Below, in pieces: positions 6,574 to 14,395 of a DNA stretch of 20,801 nt. The notes beneath the pieces are model-generated. The model was not told the origin of the DNA and did no database searches. It saw only the letters and a program-made list of their open reading frames with translations. This DNA is from RPQK01 sp041946865 (GTDB taxonomy: Bacteria > Acidobacteriota > UBA6911 > RPQK01): contig JBHGBF010000106.1 in NCBI GenBank assembly GCA_041946865.1, positions 1-20,801 of the forward strand, read 5' to 3'. Within the stretch, counting starts at the first letter, position 1. Every line of letters starts with the position of its first letter. The translations under genes and the position numbers were made by a program.

Positions 6574-6904
6574 GGAGAAGGATGGCTGGCCAGTGCGGTT
6601 GGCGAGACGATGCCAGTTGTCATTTCGGGGGAAGCGGTTGTTGCGCCTAAGCGCACGTCAATTCTGGGAAGCGACACCCAGAAAGACACAATACCAGAGA
6701 GTGACCCCGGTGATGGCCACCTTGCGCTCCCCGGGAAGCGAGCTTGCCAGTGCCTCCCGTACCATGCGCCGGTGTATCCCGAACTGCTACGCAAGCCCCG
6801 GATCGATTTTCCCCCCAAACTCGAAGAAAAAAAAGTCAGCGCTTCAGAATTCAAAAAAACCGGAAGGCCGAACTCGCAACTGGTCCAGACGGAAGCCCGG
6901 TCTT
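6574..6904. other. non-coding interior of a MITE-like segment
   Basis: No frame gives recognisable protein. The stretch contains an A-rich tract (6823-6834) and a partial element-A-like core, GAGTGACCCCGGTGAT, near 6699. It is enclosed by the inverted A copies at 6539-6573 and 6959-6993. Confidence 0.4.
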
Positions 6905-6939
6905 GCGAGTGTGAGTTTTGAGGCTCTGACCCCGGTGAC
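6905..6939 (+). repeat. REP-like element A, diverged direct copy
   Basis: GTGTGAGTTTTGAGGCTCTG followed by ACCCCGGTGAC is a diverged A element, in direct orientation 20 bp before the better-conserved copy at 6959. Confidence 0.65.
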
Positions 6940-6958
6940 TGACTGGCCCTTCTTCTCT

Positions 6959-6993
6959 CCGATTGTGAGATGTGAGCCTCTGACCCCGGTCAC
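6959..6993 (+). repeat. REP-like element A, right arm of an inverted pair
   Basis: CCGATTGTGAGATGTGAGCC then TCTGACCCCGGTCAC; 34 of 35 positions equal the reverse complement of 6539-6573. It abuts the 3' end of the glycosyltransferase-like remnant and supplies its apparent stop codon. Confidence 0.75.
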
Positions 6994-8147
6994 GAAAACA
7001 GGCTCGAACGATTACCGGCTAAAATTAAATACTTTAGACACGGCCCCGGTTCCGGGCGACCCAGTCTCTGGCAGAGTCGGCGTGCTTGAGCGGGCCCGCC
7101 GCCGAGGTCGTACGGTACTACATAGTCCCGCCTCACCAAGTTGCGGCGCAGGGCGCTGGCGTAGCTTTTTACTTTCTTCCTCCAAAACTCCGGGGCGGTG
7201 TGATTTACCGAGACGAGTCGCGACTCAATGTACGAGATCATCGAACTCGCGCGTTGCCAGAGCCGCAATCGCAGGAACTCCTCGAACTCCTCAGGGGGCA
7301 GGTGCCCGAGTTCTTCCAGGTGTTGGCCGACGCGGGTCAGTCTTTGTTCTGGGTCTCTCAGCCCAGGAATGAAGCCTAAGGAGCGCGCGCACTCCATAAC
7401 CACGGTGCATGTCCTGACACCCTTAGCGGCACGCATCAGGTCGGTAGCTGTAAAGCTTCGCGGCTCCTCGGGACAATGAAGAACAGCCCAGGGAAGGAGG
7501 CCAAAATAAGCGTCCGGAAAGCACTTCTGCATCATGCCGGCAAACGCGGTGTCTTGCCCGCGTTGTGCCGGAAGGAAAGGCGGGAGCAGGCCGCGGTGAT
7601 CAAAGGCGACGCTGGTCGTCCCGTGCGCCGTTCCGTCGAAAATCGTCTTGATGGGTGCAACACGCAGCACTTCCCGACTGGTCAGGGCGTTCTGCAAGGA
7701 TGCCCTGGACTCCGTGATCCGTCGGTATCGATCCCCTTCACTCAAAAGGACGGCCGCCGGCGTTTCCGTCCCCGAATCGCCTCGCACCCCAGTTGCGTCA
7801 CCCGGATGGTTCCCTTCGCTGAGAGATGGTGAAGGAAAGCTGCATCAACCTCTCCAAACTCAACCTTGCCGTCTGAGAGAACGGCCCCGACTGATTTGCC
7901 CAACAGTTCCTCGTGGGTTTCGCATACTCCCTGGCGAAGGGTACCCGCCGCCGCAAGCGCGGATGGGCGATCCGGGAAATGCAGGCAATCGCGAGGATCC
8001 ACTCCCGAAGTCAGTATCACACCTTCCCGGTAATCCGGTGAACGCACCAAACTGCAGACCGTATCGTCATCCGTGCAAAGGGCTAAGCAACCGATCGTCT
8101 CGAGCAACAGCGCATTACGGTTGGCCCCGGTCGAGGGAGAATAGGGG
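6994..8147 (-). pseudogene. glycosyltransferase-like hypothetical protein, frameshifted and trimmed at both ends
   Basis: The 5' part (from 8147 down) encodes GANRNALLLETIGCLALCTD then DDTVCSLVRSPD, which resembles the N-x-N / DDD metal-binding segment of GT-A glycosyltransferases. It runs to a stop at 7742. Similar-quality sequence resumes in the next frame at about 7787 (RGDSGTETPAAVLLSEGDRY ... LLPPFLPAQRGQDTAFAGMM, YFGLLPWAVLHCPEEPRSF, FWRKKVKSYASALRRNL). Restoring one G in the GGGG run near 7790 would join them as RVTQLGVRGDSGTETP. The N-terminus is cut by repeat B at 8148-8165 and the C-terminus by repeat A at 6959-6993. I do not recognise a named family and the glycosyltransferase call rests on the DDD segment only. 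Confidence 0.5.
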
Positions 8148-8165
8148 GAGAATAGGGGACGCTGG
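8135..8165 (+). repeat. REP-like element B with a short internal duplication
   Basis: GAGAATAGGGGACGCTGG (8148-8165) is element B, preceded by a second copy of its first part (GAGAATAGGGG at 8137-8147). It marks the 5' truncation point of the glycosyltransferase-like remnant. Confidence 0.6.
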
Positions 8166-8325
8166 TTATACGACAATTATACGATCGGAACGTCAAGTCG
8201 CTTAGCATCAAGCAGTTGAGCAGCGCTGACCTGTTCACTCTGGGCTGTTTTTTGGGGGCCCGGATGTCACTCCGCTGGGGTCGGCCTGCTGGTTTGAGTG
8301 GTAAATGATCGGCGGGGGCTTGGGC

Positions 8326-8395
8326 GGAGGGAAATAGGGGACGCTGGTCAGGGCAGCCGGGAAGCCGAGGGTCAGAGGCTCACAACTCACAATTG
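8326..8395 (-). repeat. REP-like repeat unit (B forward, A reversed), inverted copy of 4276-4334
   Basis: Element B (GGAAATAGGGGACGCTGGTC-like, 8326-8350) is followed by element A on the minus strand (GGGTCAGAGGCTCACAACTC at 8369-8388, then ACAATTGG). The whole is the reverse-complement arrangement of the unit at 4276-4334. It lies about 160 bp upstream of the RAYT remnant, as expected for a RAYT-linked REP sequence. Confidence 0.75.
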
Positions 8396-8553
8396 GCTTT
8401 GTCAGGTTGAGGATCGCCGGCGAGGCGTGCGTCCGGCCGGCGGGATACTGCTGCATTGCACACCGCAAGTCTTTCTTCGTAGTTTTTCCAGCTGGAGCGT
8501 AACAGTTGGGGGGAGCTCACGGAACTCCCGAACGGCCGGTTGGAGGAACGATC

Positions 8554-8800
8554 ATGCCAAGACCGCTTCGAGTCGTATTCCCAGGGGCCATGTGTCACGT
8601 CATGTGGCGCGGAGTTGCCGGCATGGTTACCTGCTGACGCGCTTGACGCGCTTGAAGACCAATGAGACCGCGGAGTTGTTGGGAAGGGGACCAACTGCCC
8701 TCACCGTGGCGCGACAGCGGTTTGAGAAGCGTCTGGCGCAGGATGAGCAGTGGGCGCCACGGCTGAAGCGCGCCGAGTCTCAGGCCCGCAATCTGGTTGC
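8554..8800 (+). pseudogene. REP-associated tyrosine transposase (RAYT, Y1/IS200-like) remnant with large internal deletion
   Basis: The ATG at 8554, after GGAGG, opens MPRPLRVVFPGAMCHVMWRG, the typical RAYT N-terminus (MxRPLRxxxPGAxYHVxxRG). It stops after 28 codons. In another frame the sequence resumes with a typical C-terminal helix-turn-helix tail: YLLTRLTRLKTNETAELLGR, GPTALTVARQRFEKRLAQDE, then WAPRLKRAES. The central catalytic part (HUH and catalytic tyrosine) is missing; an intact protein would be about 200-320 aa. A 9-bp tandem repeat (TGACGCGCT) lies at the junction, near 8635. Such enzymes mobilise REP sequences, and copies of a REP-like repeat lie upstream. It cannot be active itself. 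Confidence 0.8.
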
Positions 8801-8999
8801 GGTCGGCGAGGAGCGGGGTGCCCAGGCAAAGGAGGCGGCAAGCCCCGTATATCGCTGTGCCACCAATGAGCCGGGGGAATCATCCTTCATCCCGCGATGC
8901 CCTCGCAGCGTCAACTTCTTCTGAAATGCAGCCGTGCGCAGGTTGGACTGGATAGACGGGCAAGCGCCGGCATGGCGCATTCATCCGCTCCTTCCGGCC

Positions 9000-11165
9000 T
9001 CACGGCGTGACGGTTTCAGGTCCTGAGCTCAGGTTCAACCCCAGGTTGGCTCGCTCGAAACCGAGCTTGGTCTCGAGGCTCACGGAGGGGCCGCCTTCCA
9101 GGCTGATGCGACCGCCGAGCTCGGTTTCCAGTCCGAAGCCGATGGCTTCGCCGCCCACTTTCGCCGCGACCGTGCTGCTGAAGCCCACATCCTGTACCAC
9201 ATCGCCGGCGCCAACCTTGATGTCGACCATAATTTTGGCGCCGAGCACGCCGACTTCCGAGTCCAACTGTGCCCCCACACCGATGGCGATGGTCGTTTCA
9301 TGGCGTTTGAAATCGCGCTCGAGAGACCCGACAAGCAGCTCTCCGCCTTCAATCTTGAATTTCTCGCAGTCCAAAGAGACACTGACAACCAGCAGTTTGA
9401 GCCCGAGAGGTTTCTTGAACGGACAGGGCAAGGGGTCGTTCTTGGGGACGTTCTGTTCTTCGTCGACCGTCTGCTCGTGGGGAGGCTCGGGTTCAACGCA
9501 GTCCAGGCTGTCGATTTGTTCGAGCAGTTCGGGCAAGCCGCCCCCCATCCGAAGCGCATTCTGTTCGCGCAGGAGAATGTGAGCTTCACACATCAGATTC
9601 AGATACTCGTTGAAGCTTGGGGCATAGACGCGGGCAATGATCGGGGCGGAAAAAGCGTAGTAGTCGCGGACCGCTTCTCGGACCGCGTCCCAGTTGGTCT
9701 TCCAGCCCTTGTACATCTGCGAGTACTGGTAGTCGAGGAGGCCCTTTTGCCGTTTGCAGAACCTGTAATTCTCCTGGTCCATCTCATACTGGAGCGTGTT
9801 AATCTTCGCTTCGACGGCTTTCTGACACGGGTCGTTATCCCCGCACGCTGCGAACTCCTCGAGAAGCCCCTCCATCCGCTTCAAGAACCGCTGGAGTTTC
9901 TCCGAGTGCTGCATCATCTCGGGGGCTTCACGCTCGGTAGCCTGGGCCATATCCTGGAGGTGCCCGACGGTCTGTTCAAGGGCCTGACCCAGTGCGCTCG
10001 GTTCACCCAGTGTCAGGATCCCGATATCCTCGAGCAGGAACAGCTCTTTTTCGAACGTGACCGGAAGGACGAGCGAGCCGGGGGTGCTCCGCCCCCGTTC
10101 CATTTGCTTTCGGACCGTCGCGGAGACCGAAATCAGCTCCTGCATCACCGTCCTGAGGCGGCCGTCCAGCCGATTCGTGATGTCGTCCAGCTGTCGTCTG
10201 GCGGTCTTGGTCTTGGCGGTGCTCTCGCATATCGGCGATTCCGGGATTTTCAAGTCCGCACCGCTCTCCTTTTCTTTTGAGATCGGCTCCCCCTTCGAGC
10301 TGCTTTTGCCCGACTCCGAAACTGCGTCGCGTGCTCCCCGGTAGGCCGCCGCGCCCACAGCCGAAAAGCCGTTTCCCATGGCGTCCCGCAAGTGGATCAT
10401 CGCCTCGAGGTGATCTCCTCGACACTCGGCCAGGAGACCCAGGCCGAGGTGTGCTCCCGACAGTCCCGGCGACAGTTTGGCCGCCTTCTCGAAGTAGCTC
10501 TTCGCCCTGGTCGCATCCCCGAGGTCGTAATAGACCCAGCCGATGTTCAGCGCCGTCAGAGCGACACGCGGCTTAAGGGCATCCGCATAGAACAGAACGG
10601 AGAGGGCCGCGGCATGATCACCCATTCCCGTCAGGATCACTCCCAGATTGTTCAGACTGACAGAGTCGTCGGGTTGCTTGGAAAGCGCCCAGGCCGTCGT
10701 GTACGCGGCCGCAGACCCTGCCTCTGCAGCCACCAGCACGGCCCCGAGATCGGCTGCCGCTGCAGGCCGGACGGCGGTCCGCAAGGTACTGTCCAAGTCG
10801 GTTTTCGCCTTGCCTGCCTTGGCGCCGTAGGTCGCGAGCAGCTGTCCGAGCAGTGCCAAATACTCTTCTTTCACCGGAGCTTTGGTGGGGAGGGTCTTCT
10901 TCTGGGGCTCGGGACACGGGTTCTCCGGGGGGCTCGCCAGGCTGGGACTGCGGCTGAGGAACCCCTGTCCCCGCTTCTGCATGGACTCGCCCCAGGCCTC
11001 CAATGCCTTCTGCTCCGCCTCGGTCAATTCTTGACCGGCGGCCGCCTTCTTCAAGATTCTCTGGATCTCGGCTGGTATTCCCGGCGCCTGCGGGAGGACT
11101 GGCTCAGCCAGGAGAAAGAAGGCCAGTAAACAGACCATAACGGAAGCGGAAACGGGTCGTCTCAT
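9000..11165 (-). CDS. large secreted TPR protein with coiled-coil and beta-rich C-terminus
   Basis: The 721-aa protein has a Sec signal (residues 1-25, hydrophobic VMVCLLAFFLLAEPVL). A Pro/Lys-rich linker follows (about 70-100), then roughly three TPR units at 168-265 (SLNNLGVILTGMGDHAAALS, ALNIGWVYYDLGDATRAKSY, GAHLGLGLLAECRGDHLEAM). A long helical, probably coiled-coil region lies at about 310-480. The Cys- and Trp-containing segment at 480-590 includes FCKRQKGLLDYQYSQMYKGW. The last 130 residues are Gly/Val-rich and strand-like (ETTIAIGVGAQLDSEVGVLG, GEAIGFGLETELGGRISLEG) and could form an amphipathic beta structure. No enzyme motif is visible. A clear sigma70-type promoter lies just upstream. 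TPRs imply a protein-interaction role in the periplasm or at the outer membrane; the exact function is unknown. Confidence 0.8.
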   Translation of the reverse strand: MRRPVSASVMVCLLAFFLLAEPVLPQAPGIPAEIQRILKKAAAGQELTEAEQKALEAWGESMQKRGQGFLSRSPSLASPPENPCPEPQKKTLPTKAPVKEEYLALLGQLLATYGAKAGKAKTDLDSTLRTAVRPAAAADLGAVLVAAEAGSAAAYTTAWALSKQPDDSVSLNNLGVILTGMGDHAAALSVLFYADALKPRVALTALNIGWVYYDLGDATRAKSYFEKAAKLSPGLSGAHLGLGLLAECRGDHLEAMIHLRDAMGNGFSAVGAAAYRGARDAVSESGKSSSKGEPISKEKESGADLKIPESPICESTAKTKTARRQLDDITNRLDGRLRTVMQELISVSATVRKQMERGRSTPGSLVLPVTFEKELFLLEDIGILTLGEPSALGQALEQTVGHLQDMAQATEREAPEMMQHSEKLQRFLKRMEGLLEEFAACGDNDPCQKAVEAKINTLQYEMDQENYRFCKRQKGLLDYQYSQMYKGWKTNWDAVREAVRDYYAFSAPIIARVYAPSFNEYLNLMCEAHILLREQNALRMGGGLPELLEQIDSLDCVEPEPPHEQTVDEEQNVPKNDPLPCPFKKPLGLKLLVVSVSLDCEKFKIEGGELLVGSLERDFKRHETTIAIGVGAQLDSEVGVLGAKIMVDIKVGAGDVVQDVGFSSTVAAKVGGEAIGFGLETELGGRISLEGGPSVSLETKLGFERANLGLNLSSGPETVTP

Positions 11166-11189
11166 GGTGGGCCTCGTGTGTCCGGGCAG

Positions 11190-11218
11190 AACCTACCCCG
11201 GGATGGTTGCCCGGTCAA
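11190..11218 (-). promoter_or_regulatory. sigma70-type promoter of the large TPR protein gene
   Basis: On the minus strand, TTGACC (11218-11213), a 17-bp spacer and TAGGTT (11195-11190) give near-consensus -35 and -10 boxes. Transcription would start near 11183, about 18 nt before the ATG at 11165. This makes the gene independent of lepB upstream. Confidence 0.7.
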
Positions 11219-11363
11219 GGGGAAACTACCGGAATCCAGAAATCCGGCGACAAATCGGTTCACGTTTGATGAGAGTATCCGCGCTATTCGGGAGGATGCT
11301 TGACGAGACCCGCTCGCACTGCATTCAGGTGGCGCCCATGCCCGGGCCTGGCGGTTCTCAAGC

Positions 11364-12119
11364 TCACCTGACTACGCGGAACATGCGGCTCCAGCGAGTC
11401 CGGGTGAAGAAGTACACTACGCGCTCGGCGTAGAGCTTCAAGACCTCCGACGGCGACGTTTTCAGATACGCATCGCGGTCGTCTTGATACGACCAGAAAA
11501 CGATCAACGGGCGCCCCACGACGTGGTTTCTGGGAAGAAAGCCGAAGTACCGGCTGTCTGCGCTGTCGTCGCGATTATCACCCATCATGAAGAAGTGGTC
11601 GGGCGGGATCTTGACCGGGCCGAAGTTGTCCCGTCGGCTTTCTCCGCCGAAATAGTGTGCCGGATCGCTCGGGTAGATGTTGGGGTCCGTGTGGACTTTA
11701 TACGGCTCGTCCAGCGGGCGGCCATTGATGAAAACAGTCTTGTTGCGGATTTCGAGTGTCTCCCCGGGCAGGCCGATCGCCCGTTTGACGTAGAGGACTT
11801 CGGGCTGGTTAGGGAATTTGAAGACGATGATGTCACCCCGGTGAATTTCATGATGAGGCGTGCCCGGAAGGGGCGCCATGAAGCCATTGCGCAGGGTGAA
11901 CTTGTCGATCAACAGCCGGTCTCCGACCAAGATGGTCGGTTCCATGGAAGGCGTCGGCACCGTCATCGGATGTACGACATAAGTAGTGACGAACAGGGCG
12001 AAAATTGTCATGACCACGGTGGTCACGTAATACTCACGGAGAGTACTGTGCCGGGGGCCCTCTTTCTTGTCCTTCTGGTCTTTCTGCTTGTTCACCTTGA
12101 CTTTGGTCAATTCGGCCAT
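11364..12119 (-). CDS. lepB: signal peptidase I
   Basis: This inner-membrane serine protease removes signal peptides from exported proteins, several of which are encoded nearby. From the chosen start (MAELTKVK) it is 251 aa. A charged N-terminus is followed by one transmembrane helix (about 31-50, VTTVVMTIFALFVTTYVV). Then come the catalytic box PTPSMEPTI (Ser58), RGDIIVFKFP, VKRAIGLPGE (general base Lys112) and GDNRDDSADSRYFGFL. The start at 12119 is preferred because GGGG lies just upstream and an extended -10 box at 12147-12155 would start transcription near 12140, which rules out the more upstream ATG at 12164; 12131 remains possible. The gene is divergent from the Gfo/Idh/MocA gene. Confidence 0.95.
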   Translation of the reverse strand: MAELTKVKVNKQKDQKDKKEGPRHSTLREYYVTTVVMTIFALFVTTYVVHPMTVPTPSMEPTILVGDRLLIDKFTLRNGFMAPLPGTPHHEIHRGDIIVFKFPNQPEVLYVKRAIGLPGETLEIRNKTVFINGRPLDEPYKVHTDPNIYPSDPAHYFGGESRRDNFGPVKIPPDHFFMMGDNRDDSADSRYFGFLPRNHVVGRPLIVFWSYQDDRDAYLKTSPSEVLKLYAERVVYFFTRTRWSRMFRVVR

Positions 12120-12146
12120 TCGCTGCCCCATTTTGTGAAAGAAACG

Positions 12147-12155
12147 ATTATAGCA
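12147..12155 (-). promoter_or_regulatory. extended -10 promoter of lepB
   Basis: The minus strand reads TGCTATAAT: a perfect TATAAT with the TGn extension. No -35-like hexamer is found at 16-18 bp, consistent with an extended -10 promoter. The predicted start near 12140 gives a leader of about 20 nt to the ATG at 12119. Confidence 0.65.
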
Positions 12156-12164
12156 TTCAACCAA

Positions 12165-12193
12165 TTGACGGCTGGGGGCGGAAGATTAAGAAT
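12165..12193 (+). promoter_or_regulatory. candidate promoter of the Gfo/Idh/MocA gene
   Basis: TTGACG (12165-12170), 17 bp, then AAGAAT (12188-12193) resembles a sigma70 promoter with a weak -10. It lies next to the divergent lepB -10 box, so the two could interfere with each other. Confidence 0.4.
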
Positions 12194-12213
12194 TTGTATA
12201 GAGCGGAGGCAGG

Positions 12214-13479
12214 ATGAAGAAGATGAAAGAGCCATTGTCCGTCAAGAAGACACAAACGTCAGAAGGCTTGAACCGGAGGCAGTTTGCCCGGCGTGCCGGA
12301 GCCGGCATTCTCTCGGTGTCGGTGCTTGATTCGCAGCTGGTGCGAACCTACGCTGCCAACCAGAAGGTCAGGCTGGGTGTTATCGGTTGCGGCGGGCGCG
12401 GCACCTGGATTGCCAGGTTCTTCGCCCGCCACGGCGGCTATGAGGTCGTGGCCGCAGCCGATTACTTCCAGGATCGGGTCGACGACTTTGGCGCCCAACT
12501 CGGAGTGCCGGCAGGACGAAGATACACCGGGCTGTCCGGCTACAAACGTCTGCTGGAGAGCGAGGTGGATGCCGTGGCCATCGAAAGCCCGCCTTACTTC
12601 CACCCCGAACAGGCCGCAGCCGCCGTCGCTGCCGGAAAGCATGTTTATCTCGCCAAGCCTGTCGCGGTCGATGTTCCGGGCTGCCAAAGCATCCAGAAAA
12701 GCGCCCGCCAGGCCAGCGAGAAAAAGCTCTGCTTCCTGGTCGATTTCCAGACGCGGGCCAACACCTTCTTCCAGGAAGCGGTCAAGCGCGTACACGAAGG
12801 CGCATTGGGCGACATAGCGTTCGGAGAATCGACTTACCATGCCGATAATCCTTTCGAGGAGAAATACAAGTACCTCGAGGCTGACCCGACGAACGCGGAG
12901 AACCGGTTGCGCGCTTGGGGCTTGGATCGTGCCCTGTCCGGGGACATCATCACAGAGCAGAATATCCACACCCTGGATGTACAGAACTGGATCATGAAGG
13001 AACCGCCGCTCTCCGCCGTGGGTGCGGGGGGACTGACGGCACGCCGGAAACTGGGTACCTGCTGGGATCACTTCACCTTGCTGTTCGTCTATCCGGGAAA
13101 CGTGGGCATTACTTTCAGCTCCAGGCAATTCAAAGGTCACGGGACGAGGCCCGAGGGCATCCGCAACCGGGTCTTTGGATCGAAAGGCGTGCTCGAGACG
13201 GAGTACGGCGGCCAGGTCCTGATTCGCGGCGAGAGCTTCTACCGCGGCGGTGATACTAATCGCATCTACGACGAGGGAGCAATCACCAATATTGCGACCT
13301 TCCACGACCAGATCCTGACGGCGAATTACCAGAACCTGACGGCTGATCCGAGCGTGCAGAGCAATCTGATCACGATCCTGGGCCGAACCGCGGCCTACGA
13401 GGGACGCCCCGTCACCTGGGCTGAGCTGATGAAGAATCCCGAGCCGCTGGATGCCAGGCTCCAGGGCCTGTCCGATTAG
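12214..13479 (+). CDS. Tat-exported Gfo/Idh/MocA family oxidoreductase
   Basis: The 421-aa protein carries a twin-arginine leader (NRRQFARRAGAGILSVSVL, residues 20-38), which indicates export in folded form with bound cofactor. The Rossmann motif GVIGCGGRG is at 55-63, and the family's [E/A]KP motif appears as YLAKPVAVD with Lys148. A histidine in SGDIITEQNIHTLDVQNW fits the catalytic region. Family members oxidise or reduce sugars and cyclitols with NAD(P), and periplasmic ones can act as NAD-dependent glycosidases; the substrate cannot be read from sequence. GGAGG lies 4 bp before the ATG. The gene ends 7 bp from the convergent membrane-protein gene, with no terminator seen between them. 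Confidence 0.9.
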   Translation: MKKMKEPLSVKKTQTSEGLNRRQFARRAGAGILSVSVLDSQLVRTYAANQKVRLGVIGCGGRGTWIARFFARHGGYEVVAAADYFQDRVDDFGAQLGVPAGRRYTGLSGYKRLLESEVDAVAIESPPYFHPEQAAAAVAAGKHVYLAKPVAVDVPGCQSIQKSARQASEKKLCFLVDFQTRANTFFQEAVKRVHEGALGDIAFGESTYHADNPFEEKYKYLEADPTNAENRLRAWGLDRALSGDIITEQNIHTLDVQNWIMKEPPLSAVGAGGLTARRKLGTCWDHFTLLFVYPGNVGITFSSRQFKGHGTRPEGIRNRVFGSKGVLETEYGGQVLIRGESFYRGGDTNRIYDEGAITNIATFHDQILTANYQNLTADPSVQSNLITILGRTAAYEGRPVTWAELMKNPEPLDARLQGLSD

Positions 13480-13486
13480 AGAGAGG

Positions 13487-14395
13487 TTACGGCGCCGGAG
13501 GCAGTGTCGACAGCGGCTCAGGCGGTTTCGGCCTCCTGAGCAAGAACAACTCCAGTTCGGCGCCGTAAAGCCCCACTCGAAAAGCCGAACGGGCCAGCAT
13601 GACCGTCTGCTGAATCGCGGTAAGGCTCAGGATGAACAGCCACGTCGTAGTGGGCATCGCACTGCGGACGACCGCGTAGACCAGGTAAACCGCGCCGGTC
13701 AGTGCCGCAAAAACGACAATTACTGCGAAAACCTTCAGGATGTTGCGGTACACAAACACCAGTGAGCGCACATACGCTCTGGCCATTCGGCTCCGGCCCT
13801 CCACGACCGTCTCGATCCGGGCATAGTGCAGGGCGAGCAAGAAGGCAGTTCCGATCACGAGGTTGACTGCCACCTGCCCCAGCACCACAGCCGGGCTCAG
13901 TTCGGATCCACCCCCGAACACGCGCTCGATCACCACCGCCAGGGCGAGGTTAATCGCAACCAGAACCAGGCCCGCCGCCAGACATGCCCCGATCAGCAGC
14001 CGAAAGAATCGTCCGAAATAACGGCCCGCGCCCCTGAGGAAGTGTTCAAAGAGCGGCTGTCGACCGGGGGCCGCGAGAACCGCCAGCACCCCTCCGGATA
14101 CCATGGTGCCGGCCACCAAGGCGCAAAAGACCAGCCAGCAGGCGAGCGCCCCAAAGATTCTTACGACGCCGGCAAAGTCGTACCGGCCGAGGTCGAAGAG
14201 AAGCGGGAGTGAAAACCCGTTCAGCATGGATTGCGCCGCAACCGTGCGGTTCATCCTGCCCAGCCAGCCGAAAACCGGCAGGGCAACAGCCAAGGCCAGG
14301 AGGAGGTCCGTAAGCCACAGGATGAACACCACTCCTTTGTGGACGGCAATGTCGTTCAGTCCCTTTTTGAGCGCTTGTAAAGTGCACATGGTCAT
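13487..14395 (-). CDS. polytopic membrane protein of unknown function
   Basis: The 302-aa protein from the ATG at 14395 has about six hydrophobic segments (roughly 21-45, 75-110, 132-157, 168-192, 221-245 and 250-268) and a short Pro-rich C-terminal tail (PKPPEPLSTLPPAP). No family motif is recognised. The ATG overlaps the stop of the M1 peptidase gene (TGATG), so translation is probably coupled. An ATG six bases downstream (MCTLQ) is an alternative start; the longer open frame to 14458 lies within the peptidase gene and is unlikely. The tight coupling suggests a partner or anchor for the membrane-associated peptidase, which is inference. Confidence 0.8.
   Translation of the reverse strand: MTMCTLQALKKGLNDIAVHKGVVFILWLTDLLLALAVALPVFGWLGRMNRTVAAQSMLNGFSLPLLFDLGRYDFAGVVRIFGALACWLVFCALVAGTMVSGGVLAVLAAPGRQPLFEHFLRGAGRYFGRFFRLLIGACLAAGLVLVAINLALAVVIERVFGGGSELSPAVVLGQVAVNLVIGTAFLLALHYARIETVVEGRSRMARAYVRSLVFVYRNILKVFAVIVVFAALTGAVYLVYAVVRSAMPTTTWLFILSLTAIQQTVMLARSAFRVGLYGAELELFLLRRPKPPEPLSTLPPAP

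Noticed and set aside
4276..8395. The repeat family considered as a CRISPR array
   Set aside because: Copies are irregularly spaced by hundreds to thousands of bases, in both orientations, and not separated by uniform spacers.
8298..8924. A 208-codon plus-strand frame taken as one gene
   Set aside because: Only the part encoding YLLTRLTRLK...KRAES is protein-like (RAYT tail). The 5' part runs through the A/B repeats and out-of-frame RAYT sequence, and the 3' part has no pattern.
9300..10280. A 326-codon plus-strand open frame opposite the large TPR protein gene
   Set aside because: It is the antisense of a gene with signal peptide, TPRs and its own promoter; its translation shows no family-like pattern.
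12259..13305. A 348-codon minus-strand open frame opposite the Gfo/Idh/MocA gene
   Set aside because: The plus strand has a Tat signal, Rossmann motif and Shine-Dalgarno; the antisense frame has none of these.
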